From: Anoplopoma fimbria
Lineage: Eukaryota > Chordata > Actinopteri > Perciformes > Anoplopomatidae
Direction: 5' to 3'
Assembly (NCBI RefSeq): GCF_027596085.1
Contig: NC_072462.1
Span: 17,026,921-17,090,920 of the forward strand
Length of the DNA stretch: 64,000 nucleotides
Under the pieces are notes generated by a model. The model saw only the letters and a program-made list of their open reading frames with translations. It did not search any database and was not told the DNA's origin. Positions 35,901 to 55,700 of this stretch are shown here, in pieces; within the stretch, counting starts at the first letter, position 1, and each line of letters starts with the position of its first letter. Position numbers and translations under genes: made by a program.

Positions 35901-37886
35901 TTCACTTCTTACTGAATAACTCCGAAGGAAGTTAATTTGCTGTTGTGTCTGTGATAACAACCAGATTATCTATGATTTTACTAAACTTCTCAAGTCATTT
36001 GCATGCCTCTAACTGATGAACGACTGTTGACAGTTCAGAAAATCAAGTCACAATCTGCTAACAACTTCAAGTACAGGCCTAGTGATTAAAACATTGTGTT
36101 GTAAATCATGAATATGATTATTCATTTGGGGGTGCTTTGAATCATATTAACCTTCTTTTAGTTAATGATGTAAATAATGTAACATTTTAATGATTTTTTT
36201 TCTCTTGTGCCAGAGTGCCTCCACCCAGCCAGTTTACTGCAGATGGAAATACAGGTATCGCTTGCTGTGATAATACTACAATATTTTGAATAGATATTTA
36301 ATGAAAAAAGATACCACATGTGTCCTTCCTTGGATTTTCTTCTTCTCTACAAAACACAATGTTGCTCATAAATATGTATTTTATTTTACTTAATTTATTC
36401 GGTTTGTTATGACCGGTCACTCATAACGGTTAACAATTTAAACAGCATTGCTTCTACACTTTGCCTTTTATCTCTAACAAGTATTGTTCGTACTTGTCTA
36501 AATGCATACAACTTCCTTTTATATCAGCTTTTAAGCCCCCTTAGCCAAAATGCAAATTGCCCAACACCTTCTTCACAATCGACAATCAATGTTTTATATA
36601 TATATATATAGTCAGATTAAAATTTTACCCCCTCTGAATGTATGTTACTGTCTGAGTGTCTTAAAGTAAAAAATCACTGACTTCTTCTTCCACGCTTTAT
36701 CACATATCATCTAGAAGGAGCAATCGATGAGGAGATATACGATGATGTTGACTCTCAAAATTTGCCTCCCCTTCCTCCCATCAGCAGGTACAATTTCATC
36801 AGTTTTAAAAACAAATAACCTTCTCAACCATTTAGATTCATGATGTCAAGTGTATTTTTCAAAAGAGGACATATTTTGGTTGACAAAAAATATGAAGTAA
36901 CCAAAGAAACATTCTTGCTTTTGTTGTCCAGCATTCCACATCTGAGAGGCAAAAGCAAGGCTGAAGAGATGGACCCGAAGAAGCAGAAAAAGTTTGAGAG
37001 AGAGGAGAAGGACTTCCGGAAAAAGTTTAAAGTTTGTCGCTCATTCATGACTTTAACCATATTTATATTAGTGTTAACAAGATCTCCCCTGCTGAAAAAC
37101 TGGAAACTGCTCTATAATGCTTCCTAATTTAAATGCATGAATACTTTTAATCAAAATCCATTAGAATGTTATAATCCTAGTTAATTGAAACTTTTAAAGA
37201 CTTTCACTTGCCATACATTAAAAGCTGACGTGCTATCATTCAGAATGTAAAATAAAATGTATTTTTTGTCACGATATTGTGATGTAATTCTCTTTCAGTA
37301 TGAAGGGGAGATACAGGTGCTGTACCAGGTCACCATCTCCCCACACTTTCCAATAAGAAGTGGAATGTGAAAGAGCTTGCAGTCAAAGCAGGAGAGAAAC
37401 TTGACGTGATTGTTAAGGCCGTGGATAACAAACTGATCTGTCGAAACGAGGATGGCAAGTGTGAGTATCTGCTGCTGGTTATTGCAAAAACATAAATCAA
37501 AACATGTGTTCAAGATTCCACTTTTGCTTTTTTTCATTCTTTGCACCACAAAATCGAACCTTCCCAGTCTAAAATCTGTCCGTGTGTATTTTACAGTTGG
37601 CTACGTATCGACCAGCCACATTGATATGAAGTGAGTACCACAAACATTCACACGAGGAAGAGACACTTGACAATATTCTGTCTGTACTGATCGTTTCGTT
37701 TCTGTTCACAGCGATGGAGATATCTACGATGACATTGGAGATGGTATGTTTCATTGCTAATCTTTCATCATTTCATATAAATATATAATTTGTGAATATC
37801 TCAATCACCATTCATAATATAAAAAAAAAAATATTTTGAATAAATATCACATTTTCTTTTCAGATTGCATCTATGACAACGATTAG
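25649..37886 (+). CDS. fyb1: FYN-binding protein 1 (ADAP/SLAP-130), frame broken by one base in the C-terminal hSH3 exon
   Basis: Adaptor linking antigen and integrin receptors to SLP-76, FYN and SKAP proteins in T cells and platelets. Exons: 25649-25651 (the ATG alone), 28921-29809, 32041-32176, 32300-32373, 32813-32835, 33570-33634, 33802-33934, 34510-34669, 34924-35044, 35295-35314, 35440-35512, 36214-36254, 36715-36787, 36932-37031, 37299-37460, 37597-37630, 37712-37743, 37864-37886. About 720 residues if the frame were intact. The start MEKKADVKAMMARFQSGG matches the family N-terminus; a Lys/Pro-rich region with KPNRPPRVNLEGF (SKAP-binding type) follows, then a charged helix, helical SH3-1 (about 441-510, WLGRTQDGSIGYVKTTTVEI), tyrosine motifs CYDDID, VYDDID, IYDDIL, IYDDVD, IYDDIG and the end CIYDND. 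Helical SH3-2 begins YEGEIQVLY. Within the C run at 37339-37342 the frame shifts, giving a stop at 37368-37370 (about 660 residues), yet the rest stays readable in the other frame. Confidence 0.93.
26003..26040. repeat. AT-rich hairpin in fyb1 intron 1
   Basis: Arms 26003-26018 and 26025-26040 are perfect 16-base reverse complements (CTTCATATATAT...), loop of 6. Mostly TA repeats, so chance or slippage origin is likely. Confidence 0.8.
30035..30091. repeat. perfect 18-bp hairpin with extended stem in fyb1 intron 2
   Basis: Arm 30045-30062 (TGTGATCACACATCTTTA) and arm 30067-30084 are exact reverse complements with a 4-base GGAT loop. Outside a 3-base bulge, CTAAAAA (30035-30041) can pair with TTTTTAG (30085-30091). 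A small foldback element or a small-RNA hairpin are both possible. Confidence 0.85.
30533..30587. repeat. imperfect hairpin in fyb1 intron 2
   Basis: TAGACTATATTTT (30533-30545) pairs with AAAATATAGTCTA at the other end, with three further pairs past a one-base bulge and a loop of about 22 bases. AT-rich, so modest weight. Confidence 0.65.
31550..31870 (+). repeat. fish interspersed repeat with TACTTAAGTA-type ends, copy 2
   Basis: Blocks tactttacttaagtacaat, tttttgctactttatacta, tactccactagttactttgcag and a closing tagtacttccacttttgag match the order seen at 21890-22225. Same orientation, well diverged. It lies in fyb1 intron 2. Confidence 0.6.
32909..32960. repeat. CA-rich microsatellite in a fyb1 intron
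   Basis: About 26 CA units interrupted once by AGATA. It starts about 75 bases after the 23-base micro-exon 32813-32835. Confidence 0.95.
34026..34419 (-). mobile_element. V-SINE-type tRNA-derived SINE with 13-bp target duplication
   Basis: On the minus strand the element starts GCTGCACAGTGGTGTAGTGG (A box), carries a B box (GGGTTCAATTCCCGG), then the conserved core that on the plus strand reads gcatgtctttggactgtggg and gaacatgcaaactccacac, and ends in a GGATG repeat. This is the layout of the vertebrate V-SINE superfamily (HE1/DANA-like). TGTTAAGAGCATC occurs at 34026-34038 and exactly again at 34407-34419, a perfect target-site duplication, so insertion is fairly recent. It lies in the fyb1 intron before the first helical SH3 exon. 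Confidence 0.9.
35655..35741 (+). CDS. fyb1: candidate optional exon of fyb1 (29 codons)
   Basis: A good acceptor (GGCTCTCTAG) ends at 35654. In the phase carried over from the exon ending at 35512 the sequence reads SPLDSRSSSTKPRSFLRMFE, then RSRRPSNPKV. A GTAAAA donor at 35742 would give 87 bases and keep the frame into 36214; without splicing, a stop follows at 35743-35745. It is Ser/Arg-rich and codes with no interruption. It lies between IYDDIL and IYDDVD, the same place where, as I recall it, the extra 46-residue exon of the longer mammalian FYB isoform is inserted. Alternative: a terminal exon making a shorter protein. Confidence 0.55.
37339..37342 (+). other. fyb1: one-base frame break in fyb1 helical-SH3-2 exon
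   Basis: The exon 37299-37460 begins in frame with YEGEIQVLYQVTIS and then, after a run of four C, only the next frame continues the family sequence (TLSNKKWNVKELAVKAGEKL). A fifth C would restore register and match family spacing exactly. As given, translation meets TGA at 37368-37370. Either a sequencing error in a homopolymer or a true recent mutation. Confidence 0.85.
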
Positions 37887-38485
37887 AAACGTCCTGCACT
37901 GGGTTTGTTTTTTTTCATTAATTGTTCGTTTTATTTATTATGTTTATTGATAATACATTGGGAGCTGCTTTTGGTTAGCCTGATAATCATCATTTATAAA
38001 TATCATTAAAAAGGTTGAATAATTTGGAAAAGTTGGCGATGAATCAGAGATCTGGAAACAGGTTAGCATTAATTCCTTTGAATTATGTGATTTTATTTTT
38101 CGTTTCCTCAAAAACAACAAAACTAAACAATTTGACTTGCGGCATTTCATGAAAGTGGAAAACGTTTGTTAGAACAGTATTTGCTTATCTCTGTCTGCCT
38201 TTAGAAACTCCACAGCACTGTATGTACATGTAACCTTCTACTTTGTTTTGCCTTTTTATAATAATAGTTATTTGTTGTAAACATGACTTGCTATATTGTC
38301 TTTAGTTAATGCCCATGATACGATGCTGTGTGTATAATCCATTGCTATCTGTGCTATACAGTGCCAATGTTCCTCTTTAATACTGTACATACAATTATGA
38401 AAAACATAAATACAATTAAGATATCTCTCTTCACAATTTTGTTTGTCCTTTTGTTAAAGTAAGAGAATGTCTGCTATTGCTGTTG

Positions 38486-38491
38486 AATAAA
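38486..38491 (+). terminator. fyb1: candidate polyadenylation signal of fyb1
   Basis: AATAAA about 600 bases past the fyb1 stop codon, in an AT-rich untranslated stretch. The best-placed hexamer before the next gene. Confidence 0.5.
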
Positions 38492-39426
38492 TCTAACAAT
38501 AGCATGCACCATACACTGTGGTGAGATGCTTGTAAACGTGGGTGATGTGTGTGCAGGTGTTTGATGTGTGTAAGGCTAAATTAAGACAATTGAAACCGTT
38601 TTTTCCAAGCAACAAAGAAATCCCGACTTCTCACTCATGATTTCTCTGTGCAGTTTATGTGAAAGAAGGGAAGAAGTGACATCTAGTGGCAGCCATCAGA
38701 AACTACAACAATAGTACACTTAATGCTGGGATTTGGATTTAAAGTACACGTTTTTCTGTGGAGGTTAGAGATAAGAAAAAAAGGGGAAATTATCAACAGA
38801 TAATTGATAATGAGAATAATAACTGACTGCTGCTTTACTTATATATTCACGTATTTACCAAATCGACTCAGGTGAGCTGGTGTCACCTCTGAGGGGGGAA
38901 ACAGATACTAAATTAAGTCATGTCCCCTTGACTGGCAGCACACAATTACGACCAAATGAGTGACATAAACATCACATGAATTAATTCAGGGTTCCAATTA
39001 GTGAAGAAAATGCTTAATGATTCAGAAGTATACATGTGTATTTAGTTATTGTGTTTAAGCTGTTTCCCAGGGAGTCAAACTCTCTGGCAGGGCACCTGCA
39101 TGGCTTTGATACAACTAAATGAAAGTGCCTCATGTAATAACTGATAAGGTGCATTCTGCTGTCAGGTATAAACAGGAAGGTTTTTTTTTTGTGTGAGGCT
39201 TAATGTTACCTAGTCTCTCTCTTTAAGTCATTTATAATATTGTGTCATATAAACTAGATATTGTTTTGTAAACTCAAATATATTTTTTAACCTCAAATAA
39301 ATATGATTAATGTTCATGTTTAAGTATTATTATAGAAAAACAACACTGGAAATGTTACATTTCAAATAGCCACGGAGGTTTTAAACTTCCCTCTCAGGTC
39401 AAGAATACAAGGAAAAAAAACAAAAC
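38492..39426. other. spacer between fyb1 and atp5me
   Basis: About 0.9 kb, AT-rich, with no coding potential and no recognisable element. The atp5me promoter must lie at its right end. Confidence 0.5.
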
Positions 39427-39450
39427 ACTTCCGGGTCTGTCCGGAAGTTG
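39427..39450 (+). promoter_or_regulatory. atp5me: paired ETS/GABP-type sites at the atp5me start
   Basis: ACTTCCGGG at 39427-39435 and CCGGAAGTTG at 39441-39450 are inverted GGAA cores within 45 bases of the start codon. GABP (NRF-2) sites in this position are typical of nuclear genes for oxidative phosphorylation. No TATA box is seen. Confidence 0.6.
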
Positions 39451-39469
39451 TCCACTTCCTCGCTTCATC

Positions 39470-40846
39470 ATGGTTCCTCCAGTCGCAGTGTCGCCGCTCA
39501 TCAAGGTAATAATAACACACGTTATCTGCCCTGAAGATGCAATGTCATTATTGTGATTTTGTCAGTGTTCAGGGAATACACTCATTTAAACCCCCATTGT
39601 TCCTCTATACGTGCATCTATAGGCGCACTGGCCTTTAGAGTAGCATGTTGCTAATGCTAGCGATGACATTCACAGGCTTGTGCATGTCTCAGGACAGCTG
39701 GAGGTTAACATTTGGAGCGTCTCACACATCTGTCTGATGTGTAGTTCGTGATTAGCATTGCTAGCTGTAGAGCTGCGGTCATTCCAGTGTGGTTAACGTA
39801 GTCAGTAGTCCATTTTAACAGCAGAAGGGTCAGAGAAAGAGTGAACTTCGCTCCTGTCATATCAATGAGGTGGACTGCAGTGGGAACCTTAAACATGTTT
39901 AATAAAATAACTTAAGTAATTACACTCAGCAGGCTGGTTAGGCATGGCTGTTTGACTGTAACACCTGTAAATCCCTTTTATTTCAGACGGCCAGGTGGTC
40001 TGCTCTGCTGTTCGGCGTCTTCTATGGCAAACAGAGGTTTGGTAAGTCCATGTCTGCGCATGCGCCGGCAGTGTTATTGTCAATGTCTAAACTTCAAGGG
40101 CAACAGTTAAGCAAAGTGAAAGAATATTAATGTTTATAAAGTCCCCATTTAGTCCAATAATTAACAGCAAATCCCAACACATGTGCAAAATTAAAGTACA
40201 CATTTAAAGAAATACATTTAGAGGCCTTAAACAGTCCTTATATCACTAAACAAACCAACATTTAAAAGAAGAAAGTCCAGCTAGACTAGACCTACTTTTA
40301 GGGAGGAGATCAGTTTCAGAGAAGATCTCATATTTTAAACTAGCCTTAAAATGTTCTGCAAGATTTTATTTTTCTTCATGGGATTAAGGATGTTTATTAA
40401 TGTGATTTGTTGTACATCTGCCTGGATTGAGTGAAATGTAGACCTGCTCTGATCTATAAAGCATATATGTTATGAATATATATGTATACTCTAAATCTAC
40501 TTATTCTCTACTTATTTTGTCATTAGGATATTTTGAACACCGCAAAAAGCTATAATAAATGATTAGGGTTTGTTTTGAAATAATGACTGGTTGTGCGGTC
40601 ATTCTCAGATTACCTAAAGCCCATTGCTGAGGAGGAGAGGAAGGTAGAGGAAGCAGAGAAGGCGGCCAGGGAGGAGCAGGAGCGCATCTACAAGAGACTG
40701 TCTGAAGGTAACACAGCACCTGTTCGTCACACAAACGCAGCATTTGTTTCATTTCAACGTTATCTCCACAAAATGTCTTATTCACATATTTCCCCCTCCT
40801 GTTCCTTCTCCTCTCTGCAGATAATACTGACACCATCCTCAAATGA
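39470..40846 (+). CDS. atp5me: ATP synthase membrane subunit e, mitochondrial
   Basis: Subunit e of the Fo part of mitochondrial ATP synthase, needed for dimerisation of the complex in the inner membrane. Exons 39470-39505, 39987-40041, 40609-40707 and 40821-40846 join in phase to 71 residues; the human protein is 69. MVPPVAVSPLIK is nearly the same as the human start, followed by the membrane segment ARWSALLFGVFYGKQRFGDY with the conserved GxxxG-like spacing, then KPIAEEERKVEEAEKAAREE, a charged coiled helix, ending DNTDTILK. It is convergent with pde6b, an order also found for the human orthologues. ETS-type sites lie just above the start and an NRF-1-type palindrome in intron 2. Confidence 0.96.
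40055..40066 (+). promoter_or_regulatory. atp5me: NRF-1-type palindrome in atp5me intron 2
   Basis: TGCGCATGCGCC matches the NRF-1 consensus and is the only such CpG-dense palindrome I see in the window. It begins 13 bases after the second exon. NRF-1 controls many respiratory-chain genes. Position downstream of the start is less usual, so function is inferred. Confidence 0.5.
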
Positions 40847-40882
40847 ACGATCTCCGAACCTGCCGTGCTATGTTCTAAACTC

Positions 40883-40888
40883 AATAAA
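40883..40888 (+). terminator. atp5me: polyadenylation signal of atp5me
   Basis: AATAAA 36 bases past the stop codon, giving a short 3' UTR as usual for this gene. Confidence 0.75.
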
Positions 40889-41055
40889 CCATATATTTCA
40901 TGTAACAATCAAAGTGTTCTTGTTTTTTTGTTTTGTTTAAGAGTCTGTCTTCACACTAAAATATTTTTAAACAATATTTTTAATTGTTTAAACAATTAAC
41001 CTTTTCAAGTCAGTCTTCAGGTTTAGTTCGTTAATTATATGTAATGCAAAGTAGC

Positions 41056-41056
41056 A

Positions 41057-41116
<60 letters not shown>
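41056..41116. repeat. CA dinucleotide microsatellite between atp5me and pde6b
   Basis: About 30 uninterrupted CA units followed by a short TG-rich stretch, which together could form a small hairpin. Confidence 0.97.
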
Positions 41117-41119
<3 letters not shown>

Positions 41120-43331
41120 TCCAGTATGTATGTGTGTGTGTGAGTTTGAGTGTGTACCTGTCCTTCAGTAGGAGATGAGCCTGGGGGAAGAGCATGGTTG
41201 TAATCCTGACCTAGTTTAGCAGCAATCCCAGGATTGGGGTCAGGGACCAGTAGTAGAAAGTGCAGTGTGGACAGAACTGTTCCCTAAATACTCTTGTGTG
41301 TTGTGTAATATTGTAACCTTCATTATGAACTCTCCCCAACCTTATAGCATTATATAGTACTTGATATTATAATTGTGATGGCCAAGTAACGGCACATGAG
41401 GTTTTTGTACATTTCATGTTGCTACATGTGACAAATAAAATAAAATTAGACTTAATTTTCTTTAATATTAAACTAGTCATATGACTACAAAAGTAAATTT
41501 CCTCAATTGGAGGCTATGTTAAGTCAGTAAATATTGAGTTACTTAACCCTGGCCAAACTGTAGGTATCAAATCAGTCATTTTAGTTTTGAACAAGTTTCA
41601 GAATCCTAGGAAATGAATTCACTCAGTCATAAAAAATACATTTGCTTTATTTGGGTCATCATTGTTCACATGGAGCATTTGAAGTAGAAAGCTTTAAAAT
41701 ACTGACCAAAAAGTAAAGTAAGTCTACTTAAACATGTTGCAGCATTTTAAGGTACATTTATTGCCCTAATATTACATGGTTATATCTCATACAACAATAA
41801 TTGTTATAAGTTAATTGAGGCAAGCATTATAAAAAACATAATTCACTCACTTATGGAATGAGAAATTACTTGACGCCTCATTTACCAATGCTTACACATC
41901 ACAAAGGTTCACTATTTAAAAAAATAAGCCTCTCTATTTTAACTAAAAAACATTTTTTTTATGTATTTACAGTGAGGAAGGAAGTATGTACAAGTCATTA
42001 CAAGAAGTTATTTTGTCTCAATCAGCTCTGTCTTCAGAAATTGGTTTTGAAGTTGCATGATGGACTAATGGTTTGCAAGGTTGCCTCACAACAGTCCTGG
42101 ATTCAGATCATTGACCTGATATTTTTTTGGGTGGGTTCTCCATGCGTGTTCCCCTTCCTCTCTCATCAAACCCATCATTGTTAGTTATACTTAATACTAT
42201 TCAGGTCATAGTAAATTTAATCTGTTTTGGAACCAATTCATTTCCAGATTTAATGTGCTTATTTAAAAAGACATTTGTCATTGTATAATCATAAAATATA
42301 ACATTCTAAGCTTCTCTCTCAGATGTATGTACAGTATGAAGGCATCATGATTAAGCAACTAAAGGCTTTTTTGTGGAGAGTAAAGCAACATTTATACTCA
42401 TCTCTTTCCTAAAGCAGCAGTCTCGAGCTTGTCATCTACCTTTGGCTCTCTGCTATCAGGTAAACAAACTCTCATTTGTAAATGGTAAGTGACTGGAAGG
42501 AGTGAACATACAATTATTCTTTTTTAAATATTGGAATATATGTACAGTAATTAAATTATATTTCTATTAACCCATCAACTGAATTTACATTCTGAACCCC
42601 TACATTAATATAACATTAATGTACAATAAACAGTATGTTTGATTACAGAGCTCCAAACATAATATAGAATCTACAGAGACTTGAGCTTTGCAGTAAAGAA
42701 TTACTTGGATAATGTGTTCACTCTTTCATATAACACTGTACATGGGTTTCAGTTACAACACAGATCTATGTACAAATTTCATCATCTCATTTTTGGTGTG
42801 CTCCATAACTAAATTAAAGAAACCATAAAAATAAATATAAAACGTTGTCCCACAACAAACAAACAAGCTCTCACAGCATCTTTGCACCATTTGACCTAAC
42901 ATGAATCCTCAGAATATAAACAAAGCTGTTCTGTACGACGATGAGTGAAAACCTGGGATTCAAAATTCTGCTTTACTCTTGATTCATATTTAATTAAAGT
43001 AGAAGTCGTCATGGCTAAAGTAGTCATGACATGGTGTCCTGATTTGCTCTGAATTCATTTTTTGGCTCACCTGGTTACTTTCCCTTAGAGATAAAAATGT
43101 CTCTTCTTGGTGAGGATTCTCACCTCGTTCAGGTTTTTCCTTTTCTGATCGGAAGAAGTTTTTTTTGAAGAAATACTACAGCATTGTCCATTCACTCTCG
43201 TATCCCTCCTGCTGACTTTATTGCATTTGTTTCTTGGAGGTGAGCCTGACTGGCTGGCTGCTGTGATGCTCAGGTAATTGTGAAGTCAGTCTCTCATGAA
43301 CCGTCTGTTTGCACCGCAGTTTTTTTACCTT
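41117..43331. other. convergent spacer between atp5me and pde6b, including the pde6b 3' UTR
   Basis: No gene. On the plus strand 41380-41450 ends in acatgtgacaaataaaat, which resembles a LINE-type 3' tail, but the match is weak. The pde6b 3' UTR occupies an unknown part of the right side; several minus-strand AATAAA hexamers occur but none is decisive. Confidence 0.45.
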
Positions 43332-52381
<9,050 letters not shown>

Positions 52382-52493
52382 GGTTCCTTCTTCCTCCTCT
52401 TCTCCAAAATGTTTTTCTGGTCTCCCTCTTCAGCTCAGTGATGGAGCTCCCACTCGGTCCAACGCTTCCCTGAATGAGCTACTTCCAACTTCT
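52382..52493 (-). other. pde6b: pde6b 5' UTR, part of the first coding exon
   Basis: A very strong pyrimidine tract and acceptor on the minus strand (ending TTCTATTCAG) lie at 52494 and above. A donor (CCTGG then GTAAGAT) lies at 52578, so an 85-base intron would separate a short leader exon (from 52579 up) from this one. Start codon at 52381 has the context AACCATGG. Confidence 0.6.
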
Positions 52494-52638
52494 CTGAATA
52501 GAAATAAAAGAAAAAAAGGATAAGACAAAACAAAGCACATAGCTACCGGTTGATCCCCTTATGAAAAACAAATCTTACCCAGGTATTAAACACAAAGGGG
52601 GGAAACAGAAGTGGACACATTCAAATGCAGGGAAAAAA

Positions 52639-52754
52639 TAATCCCCCCTGTTAGTGGGATGAGCGGACTGAGTGAGGGAGAGCCCTGAGGAGAAGGCAGA
52701 GGGCTGAATCCAAACAATCCGTCTGTCATCAGCAGACAGTGCTGAAGGTTAGCA
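52639..52754 (-). promoter_or_regulatory. pde6b: candidate rod promoter of pde6b (CRX- and NRL-type motifs)
   Basis: On the minus strand GGGGATTA (plus 52639-52646) matches the CRX core. Plus 52740-52754 reads TGCTGAAGGTTAGCA, an imperfect NRL/MARE-like palindrome, and TCATCAGCA (52726-52734) is a second half-site. Combined CRX and NRL sites are typical of rod PDE6 promoters. The transcription start is not determined; 52639 may lie inside the leader exon. Confidence 0.4.
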
Positions 52755-52759
52755 GGGAT

Positions 52760-55700
52760 CTGCCTCTGCTAAACTCGTCAGCTGATCATGTAGTAACAGA
52801 TATGTGAGCCAAATTTTACAGCGCCCAGTGTGCTTCAGTGCATTTTGTACGTTTGTAACAGCACAGATTGATCAAATGAATCTGAAGTAAAATGTTCTAC
52901 ATGAAAAACACAGAGATTTCAAACAAAAGCCATAAAATGAACATAGTATCCCTCTTTTGTCTATTCTGCAGTCATTATTTTTTTAATTTAAGGGTTACAT
53001 CCAATTAGCAATTATTTTACACGCATTTCAAATTGAATCAATTATATGTAGGTTTAAATGTATATAGCTTTCTTAATCTTAAATAAATGTGCACAAAGAC
53101 TAACAAAGCTAACAATGAACTAATCAGCAAACATTTACCACAAAAATGAATGAAGTTGGAATTAAATTAAAAAACCTGGAAAGATCATTTTCTGTAATTC
53201 ATAAAGAATGGGCATCCATTAAAGAGGCTTGGAATATGCATTGCTCTCTCTCTCACAGATTTAAAGTGTCACTTTGATAGTATGTGAGAAGACCTAATCA
53301 CACATTATCTAGTGTTTTGAAGGGTGATGTGTATGTAGTTTGTGTTAAATGTCGTTTGTATGTGCCAGAATCCTTGTCTATGGTATCTTGGGTACAATCA
53401 TTTCTATGTGACAAATTCAAAAAATAGTTGAACACGAAAAAAAATATTGTAGGCAGGCTTCTTGCACTCTTAAAGAGAGAGGGATCAAAATGTAGTATAC
53501 CCTGTATTTCCCTTACATGTCCTATTTAATGAATGTTTGAAATATTGAAGTATGAGAAACACTTATACATTCATGAGTATTTTGAGTTTACCCTATATCT
53601 TTCATAATATTTTTTCAGTTTACGAGTGTTCTACTGCAGTATACTGTTTCCATCTGTCTCTCACACACATGCAGGTCTACCTGTACAAGCTCTTTAAGTC
53701 CTTATTAAACATGGCCTCCTCTGGTATAAGCCCTATTTAGTTAGGACACTAGCTGATTATCTCAGCAACCAAAACTCTCCATCTTTCTCCGTGTGAGTGT
53801 ACCTGCAGGGACTTTCCCTCAGTTTCCACAGCCATGACTTTCATTATTCAAGAGACTGATGGTCAGTGATATCCTGAGAGGGCTGAGGGAGAAAAGCAGC
53901 TTGAAGTTCGACATTAATCTAATATTAGTGAGAGAAAAACAGTCAACAACACACAGAAAGAGAGACATTTTGAGAGACATTTTGTGCTCTGTAAGAGAGT
54001 TAATCCTTTCATTCAGAGCAGGGAGGACCACTCTATAATAAGGCTTCATAAACACCTTAAACAAAAGGTCAAATAGATAATCTGCTTCCACTATAATAGA
54101 TCTGGCCTACCACACGTCCACAACGTGTGTGCGTGTACGACATAGATGAGTGAGTGAGTAAGGGCATAGTGATTTAGGTTGGTCACTTTGGTAACAGTGT
54201 GTATTTCATGTGTAGCCTATCTGTTGTCTTTGCCTATCTATGTGAATGCTGTTCTGTGCAGGAACAAGTTTTCTCTACTTGATTGGGGTTCAGAAATAAG
54301 TCAGGTATAGAAACTAAGAAAAAATAAAAGAAAGCTCAATTTTATCGAGTTTTGCAATTGTTATTGTAATGCATCTTAATGGGGAGGCCTAAATATGTAA
54401 CAGTAACAGTGCCTGAACTGTTATCTACTTTGGAGCCTTTAGACAGGTCGCAGGTCACTACATTACTGCTGTGACGACGTTCAGTTCTCCGTTTGTGTGT
54501 TAGTTTGGGTTGCCATGTTTGCCATGAAGAAGTCTATCAAGTCGTCCTGCTGCTTTCATGTTTGGCAATCCTGTTTGAAAAGGTGCTCAAGGTCCTGAGA
54601 GTCTGTTCTTAAATCTTGAGCAGTTTCCACCAAAAGAAAGCACCTTCTCTGTCAAGCTAGCAAATACCATTAGCAGTTAAGATAGCCATTTTTTTTCTCT
54701 TCCTGGAGAACCACACCCAATTTACCTGTGATTCATTTTACCAGAGTTCTGCTTTATAACAATATATTGTGTTTTTCTTTAAAAGGTTGACTTTCAAATG
54801 TCTTCTGTAAAATATTATCTAAGTTATTTATTGTGAGTTAGTTGCCCAATAACTAATTTCTGCCAAATGAAGAAAAGCCAATCAAAAACAGCTGACACAA
54901 CGGCTGTGTGCATGCGTGCTGTTGTTGAAAAATGAATCCAGAATTATCTTTTTACCTTAGTACATACTGTGGCTGCCCTTACTATGTGTGCATGTATATG
55001 CATTGAATTAGGACATACTACTTAACATTGCATCTTGAATCTTTACCCTCTGGTTCATATATCCACTGTGCACAGGATTGTGGGAAATACTATGTATTGG
55101 GACATACTAAAAGTTGTTCTGGTAAACTAATAAGTATGGTAGTATGGGTATTGGAACGCACAATTGATGTGAGCGCAAGGCTCTGATGCCAAAAAACACA
55201 ATTTAAAAAGCATTCTAACAAGCCACTGACCTTAAATTGTAGAATAATGATGATGGCAGCAGCAACCCTGGCATTTTTACGTGAAAAATTAATCCAGAAT
55301 TATATTAAATTATTAATCTTTTGTCAGTTTATATGGATTCAGTGTTGTACATCAATACTATTCTACGACTACACCCCACAAAAATACATCCTTGTTGCAA
55401 TGCTGACACTCACCACAAGATGGCAGCAGACCCATATTATGGCACTAGTACTCTTCAAGCACTCACACACTCCTTGTCCTGCCAAAGGGAATACATGATA
55501 AACAATAGATCAATTCATATGTTTTGACTGACATTCCCCATATTTCTCTTGTAGTTTACCATTTTATGCCTTTAATATAGCTTACAGTAAATGGAAAGGA
55601 ATGGCAATTCAACAGAGGACAGGAGGACAGAGGCCTTGTGGTTCATGGTCAGCGTCTTAACCCCCAAAAGACTGCCAGGGCACCTTTCCAAAGAAACAAT

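Noticed and set aside
25649..37886. fyb1 as a pseudogene
   Set aside because: Only one base is out of place in about 2,160 coding bases, every splice site is intact and the frame resumes after the break. A sequencing error or a recent allele is more likely than an old dead gene.
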